Source: Kosakonia arachidis
Lineage (GTDB): Bacteria > Pseudomonadota > Gammaproteobacteria > Enterobacterales > Enterobacteriaceae
Assembly: GCF_900116535.1 (NCBI RefSeq)
Contig: NZ_FPAU01000004.1
Coordinates: forward strand, 186,001 to 250,000
DNA: 64,000 bases
Direction: 5' to 3'
The translations under genes and the position numbers were made by a program. Positions within the stretch are counted from its first letter, which is position 1; each line of letters opens with the position of its first letter. Positions 13,172 to 23,318 of the stretch are shown here, in pieces. Below the pieces are notes generated by a model. The model saw only the letters and a program-made list of their open reading frames with translations. It was not told the DNA's origin and ran no database searches.

Positions 13172-14119
13172 ATGCAGAAATTTCGAGTCTCTTTATTAAG
13201 CCTGGCTTTATTGCTGGCTGCGCCGGTGGCGCCGTTTGCTGTCGCGAAAACCACTGTTGCGACCACTGCCGCACAACCTGAAATTGCTTCAGGTAGCGCG
13301 ATGATTGTCGATCTGCAAACCAATCAGGTGATCTACTCCAGTCACCCGGATCTGGTGCGTCCTATCGCTTCCATCACCAAGTTGATGACCGCGATGGTGG
13401 TACTGGATGCCCATTTACCACTGGATGAGAAACTCAATGTTGATATCAGCCAGACGCCTGAAATGAAAGGGATTTACTCCCGTGTACGTCTGAACAGCGA
13501 AATTAGCCGTAAAAACATGCTGCTGCTGGCGCTGATGTCGTCAGAAAATCGCGCGGCCGCCAGCCTTGCGCACCATTATCCGGGTGGTTACAACGCGTTT
13601 ATCGCCGCGATGAATGCCAAAGCCAAAGCGCTGGGCATGACCAATACGCATTATGTTGAACCGACCGGGCTGTCGATTCACAACGTTTCTACCGCACGCG
13701 ATCTGACTAAACTGCTGATTGCCACCAAACAGTATCCGCTGATTGGGCAACTGAGCACCACGCGCGAAGAGATGGCGACCTTCAGCAATCCAGCCTATAC
13801 GCTGCCGTTTCGTAATACCAACCATCTGGTCTACCGCGATAACTGGAATATTCAGTTGACCAAAACCGGCTTTACCAATGCGGCAGGACACTGTCTGGTG
13901 ATGCGGACGGTGATTAATAACAAGCCGGTGGCGCTGGTGGTTATGGATGCATTCGGCAAATTTACGCACTTCGCCGATGCTAGCCGTTTACGTACCTGGA
14001 TTGAAACCGGGAAAGCACAGCCGGTTCCGGCGGCAGCGCTGAGTTATAAGCGCCAGAAAGCGGCGCAGATGACACAGAATAACAGTGCCGCGGGCGAGCA
14101 AACCGCACAGAACGATTAA
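13172..14119 (+). CDS. pbpG: D-alanyl-D-alanine endopeptidase PBP7
   Basis: This periplasmic serine endopeptidase cleaves D-Ala-meso-DAP cross-links in murein. The 315-residue chain has a signal peptide (first ~25 residues, ending AVAK). Its three penicillin-binding motifs are Ser67-X-X-Lys70 (SITK), SEN at 124-126 and KTG in QLTKTGFTN. It is near-identical to E. coli PBP7 apart from a slightly longer Gln/Ala-rich tail. It is convergent with a GNAT gene whose stop abuts its own. Confidence 0.96.
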   Translation: MQKFRVSLLSLALLLAAPVAPFAVAKTTVATTAAQPEIASGSAMIVDLQTNQVIYSSHPDLVRPIASITKLMTAMVVLDAHLPLDEKLNVDISQTPEMKGIYSRVRLNSEISRKNMLLLALMSSENRAAASLAHHYPGGYNAFIAAMNAKAKALGMTNTHYVEPTGLSIHNVSTARDLTKLLIATKQYPLIGQLSTTREEMATFSNPAYTLPFRNTNHLVYRDNWNIQLTKTGFTNAAGHCLVMRTVINNKPVALVVMDAFGKFTHFADASRLRTWIETGKAQPVPAAALSYKRQKAAQMTQNNSAAGEQTAQND

Positions 14120-14674
14120 TTACTCCGGCAGCGTCCAGTCACCGTCGTTGAGTGGACGCTGCATAATCAGCGTATCCCGCCAGTCCCCTTTCTTGTAGCC
14201 GACGCTACGTAGTTGTCCGACAATCTCAAAACCGTGTTTTTTATGCAGCCTCAGGGAGCCGGAATTATTATTGCCGTCACCAATCACCGCAATCAGTTGC
14301 CGCCAGGGCCCCTCTTCACAGCGTGCAATCAGGGCGCTCATCAGCGTTGAACCTATTCCGCGACCGGTCATGTTGGCATCGACGTAAATCGACTCTTCCA
14401 GCGTATAGCGATAAGCCTGACGCGGACGATAGAAACCGGCGTAGCAGTAGCCAACGATAATGCCGTGATACAGCGCAACCATCCACGGCAGGCCATCGCT
14501 GGCGATTTTGCTCATGCGGACGCGCATTTCATCAATTGTCGGGGGAACTTCTTCGAAGGAGGCGCGACCGTGTAGCACGTGCCAGGCGTACAGTGATGCA
14601 ATGGCATGCACATCGTCGGGCGTGGCGTCGCGCACCTCGACAGCAGGGCCAGAGAGAATATCGACAGCGGACAT
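14120..14674 (-). CDS. GNAT N-acetyltransferase, phosphinothricin acetyltransferase-like
   Basis: This 184-residue GCN5-related acetyltransferase starts with a short leader, then VEVRDATPDDVHAIASLY. The Pat/Bar-like features are SFEEVPPT, YCYAGFYRPRQAYR and the acetyl-CoA loop GRGIGSTLM, followed by NNNSGSLRLHKKHGF. Family members acetylate phosphinothricin, methionine sulfone or related amino acids. The substrate is not fixed by the sequence. It sits between pbpG and dld, where K-12 has none, so it is likely an accessory insertion. Confidence 0.88.
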   Translation of the reverse strand: MSAVDILSGPAVEVRDATPDDVHAIASLYAWHVLHGRASFEEVPPTIDEMRVRMSKIASDGLPWMVALYHGIIVGYCYAGFYRPRQAYRYTLEESIYVDANMTGRGIGSTLMSALIARCEEGPWRQLIAVIGDGNNNSGSLRLHKKHGFEIVGQLRSVGYKKGDWRDTLIMQRPLNDGDWTLPE

Positions 14675-14765
14675 GGAAAGGTGTGCTCCTTCAAAGCGGG
14701 GAGCCAGAGTAATGTTTCTCTGGCGTTTTTCGTTACTCTATTACGAAAGGAGCACACAATACAGT

Positions 14766-15045
14766 CTGTATACTCGTCATACTTCAAGTTGCATGTGCGT
14801 TGGCTTTTTTATTCGGCTCATCCCTGAGCCTTACCTCTTCGGGGCCGCTGCTTACAGCGTTCAAATCTGCTCCCGGCAGATTTGTCGCTCACCCCAGTCA
14901 CTTACTGGAGTAAGCGCCTGGGGATTACTGAGAGACATCCTGTCTCTCACCGGAGGCCAACCTTCGGTTGGGCAAATTCGTTCCCGACGAATTTGTCGCT
15001 GCGTCGCCGCCTTCCTGCAACGCGAATTATTTAGGGTATATAATG
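14766..15045. repeat. dispersed multi-hairpin repeat, long copy
   Basis: This non-coding stretch is a chain of five consecutive hairpins: 14862-14884, 14892-14923, 14930-14948, 14957-14971 and 14973-14995. The first and last share the pattern CAAAT-X-TCCCG-X'-ATTTGTCGCT. The outer ends (CTTCAAGTTGCATG and CCTGCAACGCG...TTAGGGTATA) resemble dispersed repeats common in enteric genomes. The core CCCCAGTCACT...GTAAGCGCCTGGGG recurs at 30040-30068. It starts just upstream of the GNAT gene and ends two bases before the dld stop, so it could act as a dld transcript terminator. Confidence 0.7.
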
Positions 15046-15046
15046 G

Positions 15047-16795
15047 CTATTTTATCGCCACATTGGCGTGATTATCTGCCGTTAACTCATCTTGCCAGAA
15101 TTTACGCTTAGTGGTTTTTCCGATGCCGGGATTCATGCTGTTTGTTGGATCATTTTCCCGATAAAACTGTTTCAGCGTTTCTGCGGCTTCATACAGGTGA
15201 CCCACGTTATGTTCTGCAGGGTATTGCGCACCGCGCTGGCGCAGCAGTTCGAGCATTTGCTCTTTCAGCGCATGGGCGTCGACGCCTTTTTTGACGATGT
15301 AATCCTGGTGGAAAACGTGGCACATAAAGTGACCATAGTAGAGTTTGTGCACCAGTTGGTTGTCGATTTCCGGCGGCAGATGCTCAAACCACTCGGTATC
15401 GTTGCGCCTGAGAGCGATATCAAGAGCCAGAATATCTTCCACTTCGTCGGCATGTACCGCCTGATAGCGGATCGCTGCACCGGCGGCGGCAAAGCGGTGT
15501 AAAAAGGCTTTGCTCCCTTCCTCCGGCGTACAGACGAAAAAGCCGCCTTCGGCGCTGGTGAAATAATTCGTCAGCCAGTTTTGCGCTTCCGCAATGCCGT
15601 CACCGGACATCTTCAGCAGCAGATGATGCTCATACTTATCGCGCCATGTTTTCATACGAGACGGCAGGTGCGATGGAAAAATGGCGCTGATTTTTTGCAG
15701 TGAACGGTCAATAAAGTGCGGTTTGAACAGCGGCGCTTTATCCAGCAGCGCTTCGGTGCGTCCCTTCAGGGTAAAGAACAGCGGCATTTTGTCGGTGCCG
15801 AGCTTGTCTATCATCAGGAAAGTATCTTTACCATAGCGTTCGGCAATATCGTAAATATCGCGGTGCATATATTCGCCCGCCACCGGCAGGTGGGCGAAGT
15901 TCGCCAGAATGTGACGGCGGATCTCCGTTAATACGGCGGTCTGATTGGTGCCGATATAGAACACCTGCTGCTGTTTTTCTGCCGGGAAAGTATCCAGACG
16001 CACGGCAAAAACCGCGAGTTTGCCCGCACAGCCAGAGGATTCAAACAGCCGATCCGGATCGGCGTTGTAGCGCGCCGGGGTATCGGCTTCGACATCACGC
16101 ACGCGCGTGATGTAATTACTATCGTGGCCGTGACGTTGATCGTGGCGTACCTTATCCGCTTTGATACTTTCGTCATCCAGCGCGCTGAGGATCTGTTCTG
16201 GCGTTTCCCCCAAATCAATGCCCAGATGGTTAACCAACTGCAATTTGCCCTGCTCGTCGATACGGGCGAACAGCGACATCTCAGTATAGGCCGGGCCGCG
16301 CTGCACTAAGGAACCACCGGAGTTATTGCAGATCCCGCCAATCACCGAGGCGCCAATGCAGGAAGAGCCAATCACCGAGTGCGGCTCGCGGCCCAGCGGT
16401 TTAAGCGCCTTTTCCAGTGAGTAGAGCGTGGTGCCTGGATACGCCAGCACCTGCTCACCGTTATCCAGCAGATGCAGCTTGTCGAGCCGCAGGGTGCTGA
16501 TAATCACAATATCACGGTCATAATCATTGCCGCTGGGCGTTGAGCCTTCTGTCAGGCCAGTATTCGCCGCCTGCATCAGGATGATTTTGTCAGCGCTGAC
16601 GCAGGCATGCAGCACGCGCCACAGCTCCACTAAGGTTCCAGGAAATACAACCGCCAGCGCATCGCCGTGGCCAGAGCGAAAGCCTTTCCGGTAGCGGGCG
16701 GTTTTGGCGGGTTCGGTCAATAGGTGAGACGCGCCGACCAGTCGTTTCAGCTCGTGTAAAAATGTATGGTTCTCGTTTGAAGTTGCGAATGACAT
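15047..16795 (-). CDS. dld: quinone-dependent D-lactate dehydrogenase
   Basis: This FAD flavoprotein at the inner face of the membrane oxidises D-lactate to pyruvate and passes electrons to quinone. I start at the ATG at 16795 (MSFATSNENHTFLHELKRL), aligning with the 571-residue E. coli protein and giving 582 residues. An FAD-binding PCMH domain fills about 40-220 (QAANTGLTEGSTP, HSVIGSSCIGASVIGGICNNSGGSLV). The C-terminal membrane-binding and cap regions end with the conserved PAEHNVGHLY and DPTNSMNPGIGKT. The C-terminus is about ten residues longer than in E. coli. It diverges from bglX. Confidence 0.96.
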   Translation of the reverse strand: MSFATSNENHTFLHELKRLVGASHLLTEPAKTARYRKGFRSGHGDALAVVFPGTLVELWRVLHACVSADKIILMQAANTGLTEGSTPSGNDYDRDIVIISTLRLDKLHLLDNGEQVLAYPGTTLYSLEKALKPLGREPHSVIGSSCIGASVIGGICNNSGGSLVQRGPAYTEMSLFARIDEQGKLQLVNHLGIDLGETPEQILSALDDESIKADKVRHDQRHGHDSNYITRVRDVEADTPARYNADPDRLFESSGCAGKLAVFAVRLDTFPAEKQQQVFYIGTNQTAVLTEIRRHILANFAHLPVAGEYMHRDIYDIAERYGKDTFLMIDKLGTDKMPLFFTLKGRTEALLDKAPLFKPHFIDRSLQKISAIFPSHLPSRMKTWRDKYEHHLLLKMSGDGIAEAQNWLTNYFTSAEGGFFVCTPEEGSKAFLHRFAAAGAAIRYQAVHADEVEDILALDIALRRNDTEWFEHLPPEIDNQLVHKLYYGHFMCHVFHQDYIVKKGVDAHALKEQMLELLRQRGAQYPAEHNVGHLYEAAETLKQFYRENDPTNSMNPGIGKTTKRKFWQDELTADNHANVAIK

Positions 16796-16983
16796 ATTCC
16801 ACTCCTGGTGGTAAGTCAGCATTTTTGTGCCTGTAATAGTAGTCCTGCTAAACCTGACAGGGGAGCGAATTCGCAGAAAAATCAGAGTCCAACTCTGCAA
16901 GACATGCCAGGATTATGGCACACTGCGTTTTTTTCGCGGTCTGTTCCCCGGTTAGGGGTGAAATACAAGAGAGTAAATACGAC

Positions 16984-19281
16984 ATGAAATGGCTATGTTC
17001 TGTAGGTGTCGCGGTGAGCCTTGCGCTGCAACCCGCGCTGGCTGAGGAGTTGATTGGCAACCATCCGCTGACGCCGGAAGCAAGGGATGCATTTGTCACT
17101 GAGTTGCTCAAAAAGATGACGGTTGATGAAAAAATTGGCCAGTTACGTCTTATCAGTGTTGGCCCGGATAACCCGAAGGAAGCTATCCGCGAGATGATCA
17201 AAAAGAGCCAGGTGGGGGCGATTTTTAACACCGTCACCCGCCCGGATATCCGCGAAATGCAGGATCAGGCGATGCAGCTTAGCCGCCTGAAAATTCCTCT
17301 CTTTTTCGCCTACGATGTGGTTCACGGCCAGCGTACCGTTTTCCCGATTAGCCTTGGTCTGGCCTCCAGTTTTAACCTTGCCGCGGTGCGCACTGTGGGG
17401 CGCATTTCTGCTTACGAAGCCGCCGATGACGGCCTGAATATGACCTGGGCGCCGATGGTGGATGTTTCCCGCGATCCGCGTTGGGGGCGCGTGTCGGAAG
17501 GGTTTGGTGAAGATACTTTCCTGACCTCTGAAATGGGGCGCACGATGGTCGAAGCAATGCAGGGCAAAAGCCCGGCGGATCGCTACTCAGTGATGACCAG
17601 CGTTAAACACTTTGCTGCTTATGGTGCGGTAGAAGGCGGTAAAGAGTACAACACCGTCGATATGAGCCCGCAGCGTCTGTTTAACGACTATATGCCGCCG
17701 TACAAAGCGGCGCTCGATGCAGGCAGCGGCGGCGTGATGGTGGCGCTTAACTCGCTAAACGGTACGCCCGCTTCGTCGGATTCCTGGCTGTTAAAAGATC
17801 TGCTGCGCGATCAGTGGCACTTCAAAGGCATCACCATTTCCGATCACGGTGCGATCAAGGAGCTTATCAAACATGGCACGGCCGCAGATCCGGAAGATGC
17901 AGTGCGTTTGGCGCTGAAGTCCGGCATCAACATGAGCATGAGCGACGAGTACTACAGCAAATATCTGCCGGGGCTGCTGAAATCCGGCAAGGTGACGATG
18001 GAGGAGCTGGATGATGCAACGCGTCATGTGCTGAACGTGAAGTACGACATGGGCTTGTTTAACGATCCATACAGTCACCTCGGCCCGAAAGAGAGCGACC
18101 CGAAAGATACCAATGCAGAAAGCCGTCTGCACCGCAAAGAAGCGCGTGAAGTGGCCCGCGAAAGCATGGTGCTGCTGAAAAACCGCCTTGAGACGCTGCC
18201 GCTGAAGAAAACCGACACCGTGACGGTAGTTGGGCCGCTGGCCGACAGCAAGCGTGATTCGATGGGGAGCTGGTCTGCAGCAGGTGTTGCCGATCAGTCC
18301 GTGACCGTGCTGACCGGCATCCGCAATGCGCTGGCCGGTAAAGGCAACGTGCTCTACGCCAAAGGGGCCAACATCACCAACGACAAAGACATCGTTAACT
18401 TCCTTAATCTGTATGAACCGGCGGTGGTGGTCGATCCGCGTTCGCCGAAAGAGATGATTGATGAAGCGGTGGCGGCGGCGAAGAAATCCGACGTGGTGGT
18501 TGCTGTGGTGGGTGAAGCTCAGGGGATGGCGCATGAAGCTTCCAGCCGTACCGATATCACCATTCCGCAAAGCCAGCGCGATCTGATTGCCGCGCTGAAA
18601 GCGACCGGCAAACCGCTGGTGCTGGTATTGATGAATGGTCGCCCGTTGGCGCTGGTAAAAGAGGATCAGCAGGCTGATGCGATCCTCGAAACCTGGTTCG
18701 CCGGGACAGAAGGGGGGAATGCTATCGCCGATATTTTATTTGGCGATTACAACCCGTCCGGTAAGCTGCCGATGTCTTTCCCGCGCTCGGTGGGACAGAT
18801 CCCGGTTTACTACAGCCATCTGAATACAGGCCGTCCGTACAATGCCGACAAGCCGAACAAATACACTTCCCGTTACTTTGATGAAGCGAACGGGCCGCTC
18901 TATCCATTCGGTTATGGCCTTAGCTACACCACGTTCAAAGTCTCTGGCGTGAAAATGTCCGCACCGTCGATGAAGCCTGGCGACAAACTTACCGCCAGCG
19001 TGGAGGTAACCAACACCGGCAAGCGTGCGGGTGAAACGGTGATCCAGATGTATTTGCAGGATGTCACCGCGTCGATGAGCCGTCCGGTGAAACAACTGCG
19101 CGGCTTTGACAAGGTGAACCTGCAACCGGGTGAAACCAAAACCGTCAGCTTCCCGATCGATGTGAATGCGCTGAAGTTCTGGAACCAGCAGATGAAATAT
19201 GTTGCGGAGCCGGGCAAATTCAACGTCTTTATCGGCGTTGATTCCGCACGCGTCAATCAGGGCGAGTTCGAACTGCGTTAA
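16984..19281 (+). CDS. bglX: periplasmic beta-glucosidase BglX, GH3
   Basis: This secreted GH3 beta-glucosidase has 765 residues, the E. coli length. The signal peptide is MKWLCSVGVAVSLALQPALA. The catalytic nucleophile Asp287 is in TISDHGAIKE. GH3 motifs VDVSRDPRWGR and SVKHFAAYG are present. The C-terminal half carries the alpha/beta sandwich and a fibronectin type III-like domain (VEVTNTGKRAGETVIQMYLQD). It may release glucose from oligosaccharides in the periplasm. The ATG at 16984 follows GAGAGTAAATACGAC. A strong terminator follows. Confidence 0.96.
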   Translation: MKWLCSVGVAVSLALQPALAEELIGNHPLTPEARDAFVTELLKKMTVDEKIGQLRLISVGPDNPKEAIREMIKKSQVGAIFNTVTRPDIREMQDQAMQLSRLKIPLFFAYDVVHGQRTVFPISLGLASSFNLAAVRTVGRISAYEAADDGLNMTWAPMVDVSRDPRWGRVSEGFGEDTFLTSEMGRTMVEAMQGKSPADRYSVMTSVKHFAAYGAVEGGKEYNTVDMSPQRLFNDYMPPYKAALDAGSGGVMVALNSLNGTPASSDSWLLKDLLRDQWHFKGITISDHGAIKELIKHGTAADPEDAVRLALKSGINMSMSDEYYSKYLPGLLKSGKVTMEELDDATRHVLNVKYDMGLFNDPYSHLGPKESDPKDTNAESRLHRKEAREVARESMVLLKNRLETLPLKKTDTVTVVGPLADSKRDSMGSWSAAGVADQSVTVLTGIRNALAGKGNVLYAKGANITNDKDIVNFLNLYEPAVVVDPRSPKEMIDEAVAAAKKSDVVVAVVGEAQGMAHEASSRTDITIPQSQRDLIAALKATGKPLVLVLMNGRPLALVKEDQQADAILETWFAGTEGGNAIADILFGDYNPSGKLPMSFPRSVGQIPVYYSHLNTGRPYNADKPNKYTSRYFDEANGPLYPFGYGLSYTTFKVSGVKMSAPSMKPGDKLTASVEVTNTGKRAGETVIQMYLQDVTASMSRPVKQLRGFDKVNLQPGETKTVSFPIDVNALKFWNQQMKYVAEPGKFNVFIGVDSARVNQGEFELR

Positions 19282-19288
19282 TCTCTTC

Positions 19289-19315
19289 CAGGCCGGGCAA
19301 CCGGCCTGATTTTTT
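19289..19315 (+). terminator. intrinsic terminator after bglX
   Basis: Stem CAGGCCGG / CCGGCCTG with loop GCAA, then ATTTTTT. Confidence 0.88.
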
Positions 19316-19430
19316 CCGCTATACCTTATTCCTTTATCGTTTAGGGCTTTCATGCGACAAATCCGCTATTTTTCGGCTACGCTTTTTTCTCAACCTGCTG
19401 AAAAAGGCGGCAAAAAATGAGGAAAGTAGA

Positions 19431-20348
19431 ATGACAATCACCCATAAGATTGCGTGCTCACTGCTGCTAATGGCGGCCACCAGCCTGCCGTTGCAGGCAG
19501 CGGAACCGGTGAAAGTGGGATCTAAAATAGATACTGAAGGTGCGCTGCTAGGCAATATCATCTTGCAGGTACTGGAAAGCCATGGCGTAAAAACAGTTAA
19601 TAAAGTGCAGCTTGGCACCACGCCGGTGGTGCGCGGGGCGATTACCTCTGGCGAGCTGGATATTTACCCCGAATATACCGGCAACGGCGCATTTTTCTTT
19701 AAAGATGAAAATGACCCCGCATGGAAAAACGCTCAGCAGGGTTACGAGAAAGTGAAAAAACTCGATGCCGAGCAGAATAAGTTGGTCTGGCTGACGCCCG
19801 CTCCGGCGAACAACACATGGACGATTGCCGTTCGTCAGGATCTGGCGCAGAAAAATAAGCTCACCTCCTTAGCCGATCTGAGCCGTTACTTGAAAGAGGG
19901 CGGTGAATTCAAACTGGCGGCATCGGCAGAGTTTATCGAACGCACTGATGCGTTACCGGCCTTTGAGAAAGCGTACGGCTTTACACTGAAACAGGATCAA
20001 CTGTTGTCGCTGGCTGGCGGCGATACGGCTGTGACCATTAAAGCTGCCGCGCAGCAAACCTCCGGCGTGAATGCGGCGATGGCCTACGGCACGGATGGCC
20101 CGGTGGCGGCGCTGGGGCTGCAAACGTTGAGCGATCCGAAAGGTGTGCAACCGATCTATGCACCTACGCCGGTGGTGCGAGAAGCGGTGTTAAAAGCGTA
20201 TCCGCAACTGGATGCGTGGCTGAAACCGGTCTTCGCCAGCCTGGATGAAAAAACGCTGCAAAAACTGAACGCCAGCATTGCCGTTGAAGGGCTGGATGCG
20301 AAAAAAGTGGCAGCCGATTACCTGAAAGAAAAAGGGTTGGTGAAATAA
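19431..20348 (+). CDS. osmF: osmoprotectant-type ABC transporter substrate-binding protein
   Basis: This is YehZ/OsmF, the periplasmic binding protein of the YehZYXW system. In E. coli it is induced under RpoS control and binds glycine betaine weakly. It has 305 residues, a signal peptide ([23 protein letters not shown]) and an OpuAC-type fold. Hallmarks are [44 protein letters not shown] and the hinge region [16 protein letters not shown]. It heads the operon osmF-yehY-yehX-yehW with an 8-bp gap to yehY. Confidence 0.95.
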   Translation: MTITHKIACSLLLMAATSLPLQAAEPVKVGSKIDTEGALLGNIILQVLESHGVKTVNKVQLGTTPVVRGAITSGELDIYPEYTGNGAFFFKDENDPAWKNAQQGYEKVKKLDAEQNKLVWLTPAPANNTWTIAVRQDLAQKNKLTSLADLSRYLKEGGEFKLAASAEFIERTDALPAFEKAYGFTLKQDQLLSLAGGDTAVTIKAAAQQTSGVNAAMAYGTDGPVAALGLQTLSDPKGVQPIYAPTPVVREAVLKAYPQLDAWLKPVFASLDEKTLQKLNASIAVEGLDAKKVAADYLKEKGLVK

Positions 20349-20356
20349 GCGCTGTT

Positions 20357-21511
20357 ATGGAGGATTCGCAACGTTGCCATAATCGAGTGCTGCTGTTATT
20401 GATGGTCATCGGGCTGCTGGCAGCCTGGCTACCGTTTATTAACTATGCGCCAAACCGGCTGGTATCGGGTGAAGGCCGCACGTTGTGGCAGCTGTTTCCG
20501 GCGTTTTGGCTGTTGGCACCTTGTCTGCTGTTGATACTCAGCTTTGTGCCTGGGCGCGTTGCGCAAATCGGTACGTTGCTGCTGGCCGAAGCGCTGTTCT
20601 GCCTTTTGTTGTGGAGTGCGGGCAGGGCAGCGACGGAGCTGGCGCAGTCTGGCAGTGCGCTGGCGCGAACATCGCCGGGAAGCGGGCTGTGGTTGTGGCT
20701 GGCGTTGACGCTGCTGACCTGTAGCGACGCCATTCGCCGCCTTGCCAGCCACCCGGTCTGGCGCTGGTTGCTCAATGCGCAAATCTGGTGCCTTCCGCTG
20801 TTCTTACTGCTTAGCGGCGAGCTGGATGATCTCTCGTTGCTGCATGAATATCGCAACCGGCAGGAGGTGTTCAATGATGCGCTGGCACAGCATCTGACCC
20901 TGCTCTTCGGTACACTCATTCCCGCGCTGGCGGTAGGGTTTGCCATCGGTTTATGGTGCTACCGTCATCCGACGCGCCAGGGGCCGGTTTTCACGGTGCT
21001 CAATATTATCCAGACCATTCCTTCTGTCGGGCTGTTCGGCCTGCTGATCGCGCCGCTGGCCGGGCTGGTGCTGCACTTCCCGCTACTGAGCCGTTTCGGC
21101 ATTGCCGGAACCGGCATGACGCCCGCGCTGATCGCCCTTATTTTATATGCCTTGTTACCGCTGGTGCGCGGCGTGGTCGCAGGGCTTAACCAGGTGCCGC
21201 AGGAAGTGCTGGAGAGCGCCGAGGCGATGGGCATGAGCGCACGCCAGCGTTTCTGGCAGGTACGTATGCCACTGGCGCTACCGCTGCTGCTACGCAGTTT
21301 GCGCGTCGTGGCGGTACAAACGGTCGGCATGGCGGTGATCGCAGCGCTGATCGGCGCTGGAGGCTTCGGCTCGCTGGTCTTCCAGGGACTACTGAGCAGC
21401 GCGCTGGATTTGGTGCTGCTTGGCGTGATCCCGGTTATTGCACTGGCCGTCGTCGTGGATGCACTGTTTGGTTTAAGCCTCGCGCTGCTGAAGGTAAAAC
21501 AACATGATTGA
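20357..21511 (+). CDS. yehY: ABC transporter permease YehY
   Basis: This is the larger inner-membrane permease of the OsmF system, with 384 residues. The N-terminal third holds about five hydrophobic helices. The binding-protein-dependent permease domain (about 180-380) has the EAA loop [31 protein letters not shown]. The start at 20357 gives the E. coli size. The 3' end overlaps yehX by 8 bp. Confidence 0.94.
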   Translation: MEDSQRCHNRVLLLLMVIGLLAAWLPFINYAPNRLVSGEGRTLWQLFPAFWLLAPCLLLILSFVPGRVAQIGTLLLAEALFCLLLWSAGRAATELAQSGSALARTSPGSGLWLWLALTLLTCSDAIRRLASHPVWRWLLNAQIWCLPLFLLLSGELDDLSLLHEYRNRQEVFNDALAQHLTLLFGTLIPALAVGFAIGLWCYRHPTRQGPVFTVLNIIQTIPSVGLFGLLIAPLAGLVLHFPLLSRFGIAGTGMTPALIALILYALLPLVRGVVAGLNQVPQEVLESAEAMGMSARQRFWQVRMPLALPLLLRSLRVVAVQTVGMAVIAALIGAGGFGSLVFQGLLSSALDLVLLGVIPVIALAVVVDALFGLSLALLKVKQHD

Positions 21512-22451
21512 ATTTAAAAATGTCAGCAAAACCTTTGCGGGACAGCAGGCCGTCAGCCATCTCGATCTGCATGTCAAAACGGGGGCTTTTTCGGTACTGA
21601 TTGGCACCTCTGGTTCCGGAAAATCGACCACTCTGAAGATGATCAACCGGCTGGTAGAACATGATGATGGCGCGATTTATTTTGCCGGTGAGGATATTCG
21701 CCAACTTCCGGTCCTGGAGCTGCGCCGTCGTATGGGGTATGCCATCCAGTCGATTGGGCTGTTCCCGCACTGGACAGTAGCGCAGAACATCGCCACCGTG
21801 CTGCAACTGCAAAAGTGGTCACGCGGCCAGCGCGACGCGCGGGTGGATGAACTGATGGCGCTGCTGGGACTGGATGTTTCGCTGCGCGATCGTTTCCCGC
21901 ACCAGCTTTCCGGCGGGCAACAGCAGCGGGTCGGCGTTGCTCGCGCGCTGGCGGCCGATCCAGAAGTGCTGTTGATGGATGAACCTTTCGGTGCGCTGGA
22001 TCCGGTCACCCGCTCGGCATTGCAGCAAGAGATGGTGCGCATTCACCGTCTGCTTGGGCGCACCATTGTACTGGTGACTCACGATATCGATGAGGCGTTA
22101 CAACTGGCGGATCACCTGGTGTTGATGGATAAGGGGAAAGTGGTACAGCAAGGGACACCGCTGACGCTGCTGACCGCGCCGCACAACGATTTTGTCCGTG
22201 AATTTTTCGGTCGTAGCGAACTGGGTGTGCGCCTGCTGTCGCTGCGCCAGGTGAAAGGCTATCTGCGCCGTGAACCGGTTTATGAGGGGGAACCGCTGCG
22301 GGCGGAGATGACGCTGCGCGAAGCGTTGTCGGCGTTTGTCGCCCAACAGTGCGAAATCCTGCCGGTGCATGATGACAGCGGCCAGCTCTGCGGCAGTCTG
22401 CATTTTCGTGATTTATTACGCGTGGAGGCTAGCGGTGAGGCTTCTGCGTGA
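21504..22451 (+). CDS. yehX: ABC transporter ATPase YehX
   Basis: This 315-residue ATPase energises import by YehY/YehW. Walker A is GTSGSGKST, the signature [15 protein letters not shown], Walker [14 protein letters not shown] and the switch histidine TLVTH-like (VTHDIDEAL). A C-terminal extension (about 240-310) looks like a short CBS-type regulatory region as in ProV-family ATPases. It overlaps yehY by 8 bp and yehW by 17 bp, indicating tight coupling. Confidence 0.95.
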   Translation: MIEFKNVSKTFAGQQAVSHLDLHVKTGAFSVLIGTSGSGKSTTLKMINRLVEHDDGAIYFAGEDIRQLPVLELRRRMGYAIQSIGLFPHWTVAQNIATVLQLQKWSRGQRDARVDELMALLGLDVSLRDRFPHQLSGGQQQRVGVARALAADPEVLLMDEPFGALDPVTRSALQQEMVRIHRLLGRTIVLVTHDIDEALQLADHLVLMDKGKVVQQGTPLTLLTAPHNDFVREFFGRSELGVRLLSLRQVKGYLRREPVYEGEPLRAEMTLREALSAFVAQQCEILPVHDDSGQLCGSLHFRDLLRVEASGEASA

Positions 22452-23172
22452 TCCCCTGTTATGGTTAATCGTGCTGTTTGTGGCACTGTTACTGTGGCTG
22501 CCGCACAGCGCCGTGTTGTTCAGCGCACTGTTTCCGCAACTGCCGCGCCCGGTCTACCAGCAGGAGAGTTTTGTGTCATTAGCCGCGTCGCATTTTGCGT
22601 TGGTCGGTATTTCCAGCGCAATTGCCATTGTGCTGGGCATAGGTGTCGGCATTGCGGTGACCCGTCCGACCGGGCGCGAGTTTCGTCCGCTGGCGGAAAC
22701 CATCGCTGCAGTCGGGCAAACTTTTCCGCCGGTGGCGGTGCTGGCGATTGCCGTACCGGTCATGGGGTTTGGTAAAGAGCCAGCGGTGATTGCGCTGGTG
22801 TTGTACGGGATTCTGCCGATTTTACAGAGCACGCTGGCCGGTATTTCCGCCGTCCCAGAGAGCGTACAAATCGTGGCGCAGGGCATGGGAATGAGCGCGC
22901 GGCAGCGGCTGGTGAAAGTAGAGCTGCCACTGGCGGCGCCGGTGATCATTGCCGGCGTGCGTACCTCGGTGATCATCAATATCGGTACGGCGGCGATTGC
23001 CTCAACGGTGGGCGCGAGCACGCTCGGTACACCGATTATTATCGGGTTGAGCGGTTTTAATACGGCTTATGTTATTCAGGGGGCGATTCTGGTGGCGCTG
23101 GCCGCGATTATTGTCGACCTGGCATTTGAGCGGTTGACGCGCTGGCTCAGCCAGCACCGCCACGCACAATAA
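22435..23172 (+). CDS. yehW: ABC transporter permease YehW
   Basis: This is the second permease of the OsmF system. I start at the GTG at 22435 (reading [18 protein letters not shown]). It has GGAGG six bases upstream and gives 245 residues, against 243 in E. coli; the frame stays open upstream inside yehX but no family sequence supports that. The EAA loop [29 protein letters not shown] is clear, with six hydrophobic helices. The last 26 bp overlap the antisense small gene yohO. Confidence 0.93.
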   Translation: MRLLRDPLLWLIVLFVALLLWLPHSAVLFSALFPQLPRPVYQQESFVSLAASHFALVGISSAIAIVLGIGVGIAVTRPTGREFRPLAETIAAVGQTFPPVAVLAIAVPVMGFGKEPAVIALVLYGILPILQSTLAGISAVPESVQIVAQGMGMSARQRLVKVELPLAAPVIIAGVRTSVIINIGTAAIASTVGASTLGTPIIIGLSGFNTAYVIQGAILVALAAIIVDLAFERLTRWLSQHRHAQ

Positions 23173-23260
23173 ACGAATAACCTGCGAGCATCACGCCGCC
23201 GATGCCGCCGATGGCCATCAGCAGAAAAACCGCGATGACGATAATTTTACCAGCCTTCAT
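23147..23260 (-). CDS. yohO: small membrane protein YohO
   Basis: This 37-residue peptide reads [19 protein letters not shown], then [14 protein letters not shown]. It closely follows E. coli YohO (35 residues), a membrane-associated small protein of unknown function. An AAAAGGAACGAC Shine-Dalgarno precedes the ATG on its strand. It is convergent with and overlaps the yehW 3' end by 26 bp. Its last few codons are read antisense to yehW codons. Confidence 0.88.
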   Translation of the reverse strand: MKAGKIIVIAVFLLMAIGGIGGVMLAGYSFIVRGGAG

Positions 23261-23318
23261 ATGTCGTTCCTTTTGTTAAGGCAAGTAGTATAAAGGGAGC
23301 CGTGTTGTTGATAAAACA

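Noticed and set aside
17791-18570. 259-codon frame on the minus strand
   Set aside because: Antisense to bglX; composition is that of a shadow frame and there is no ribosome site.
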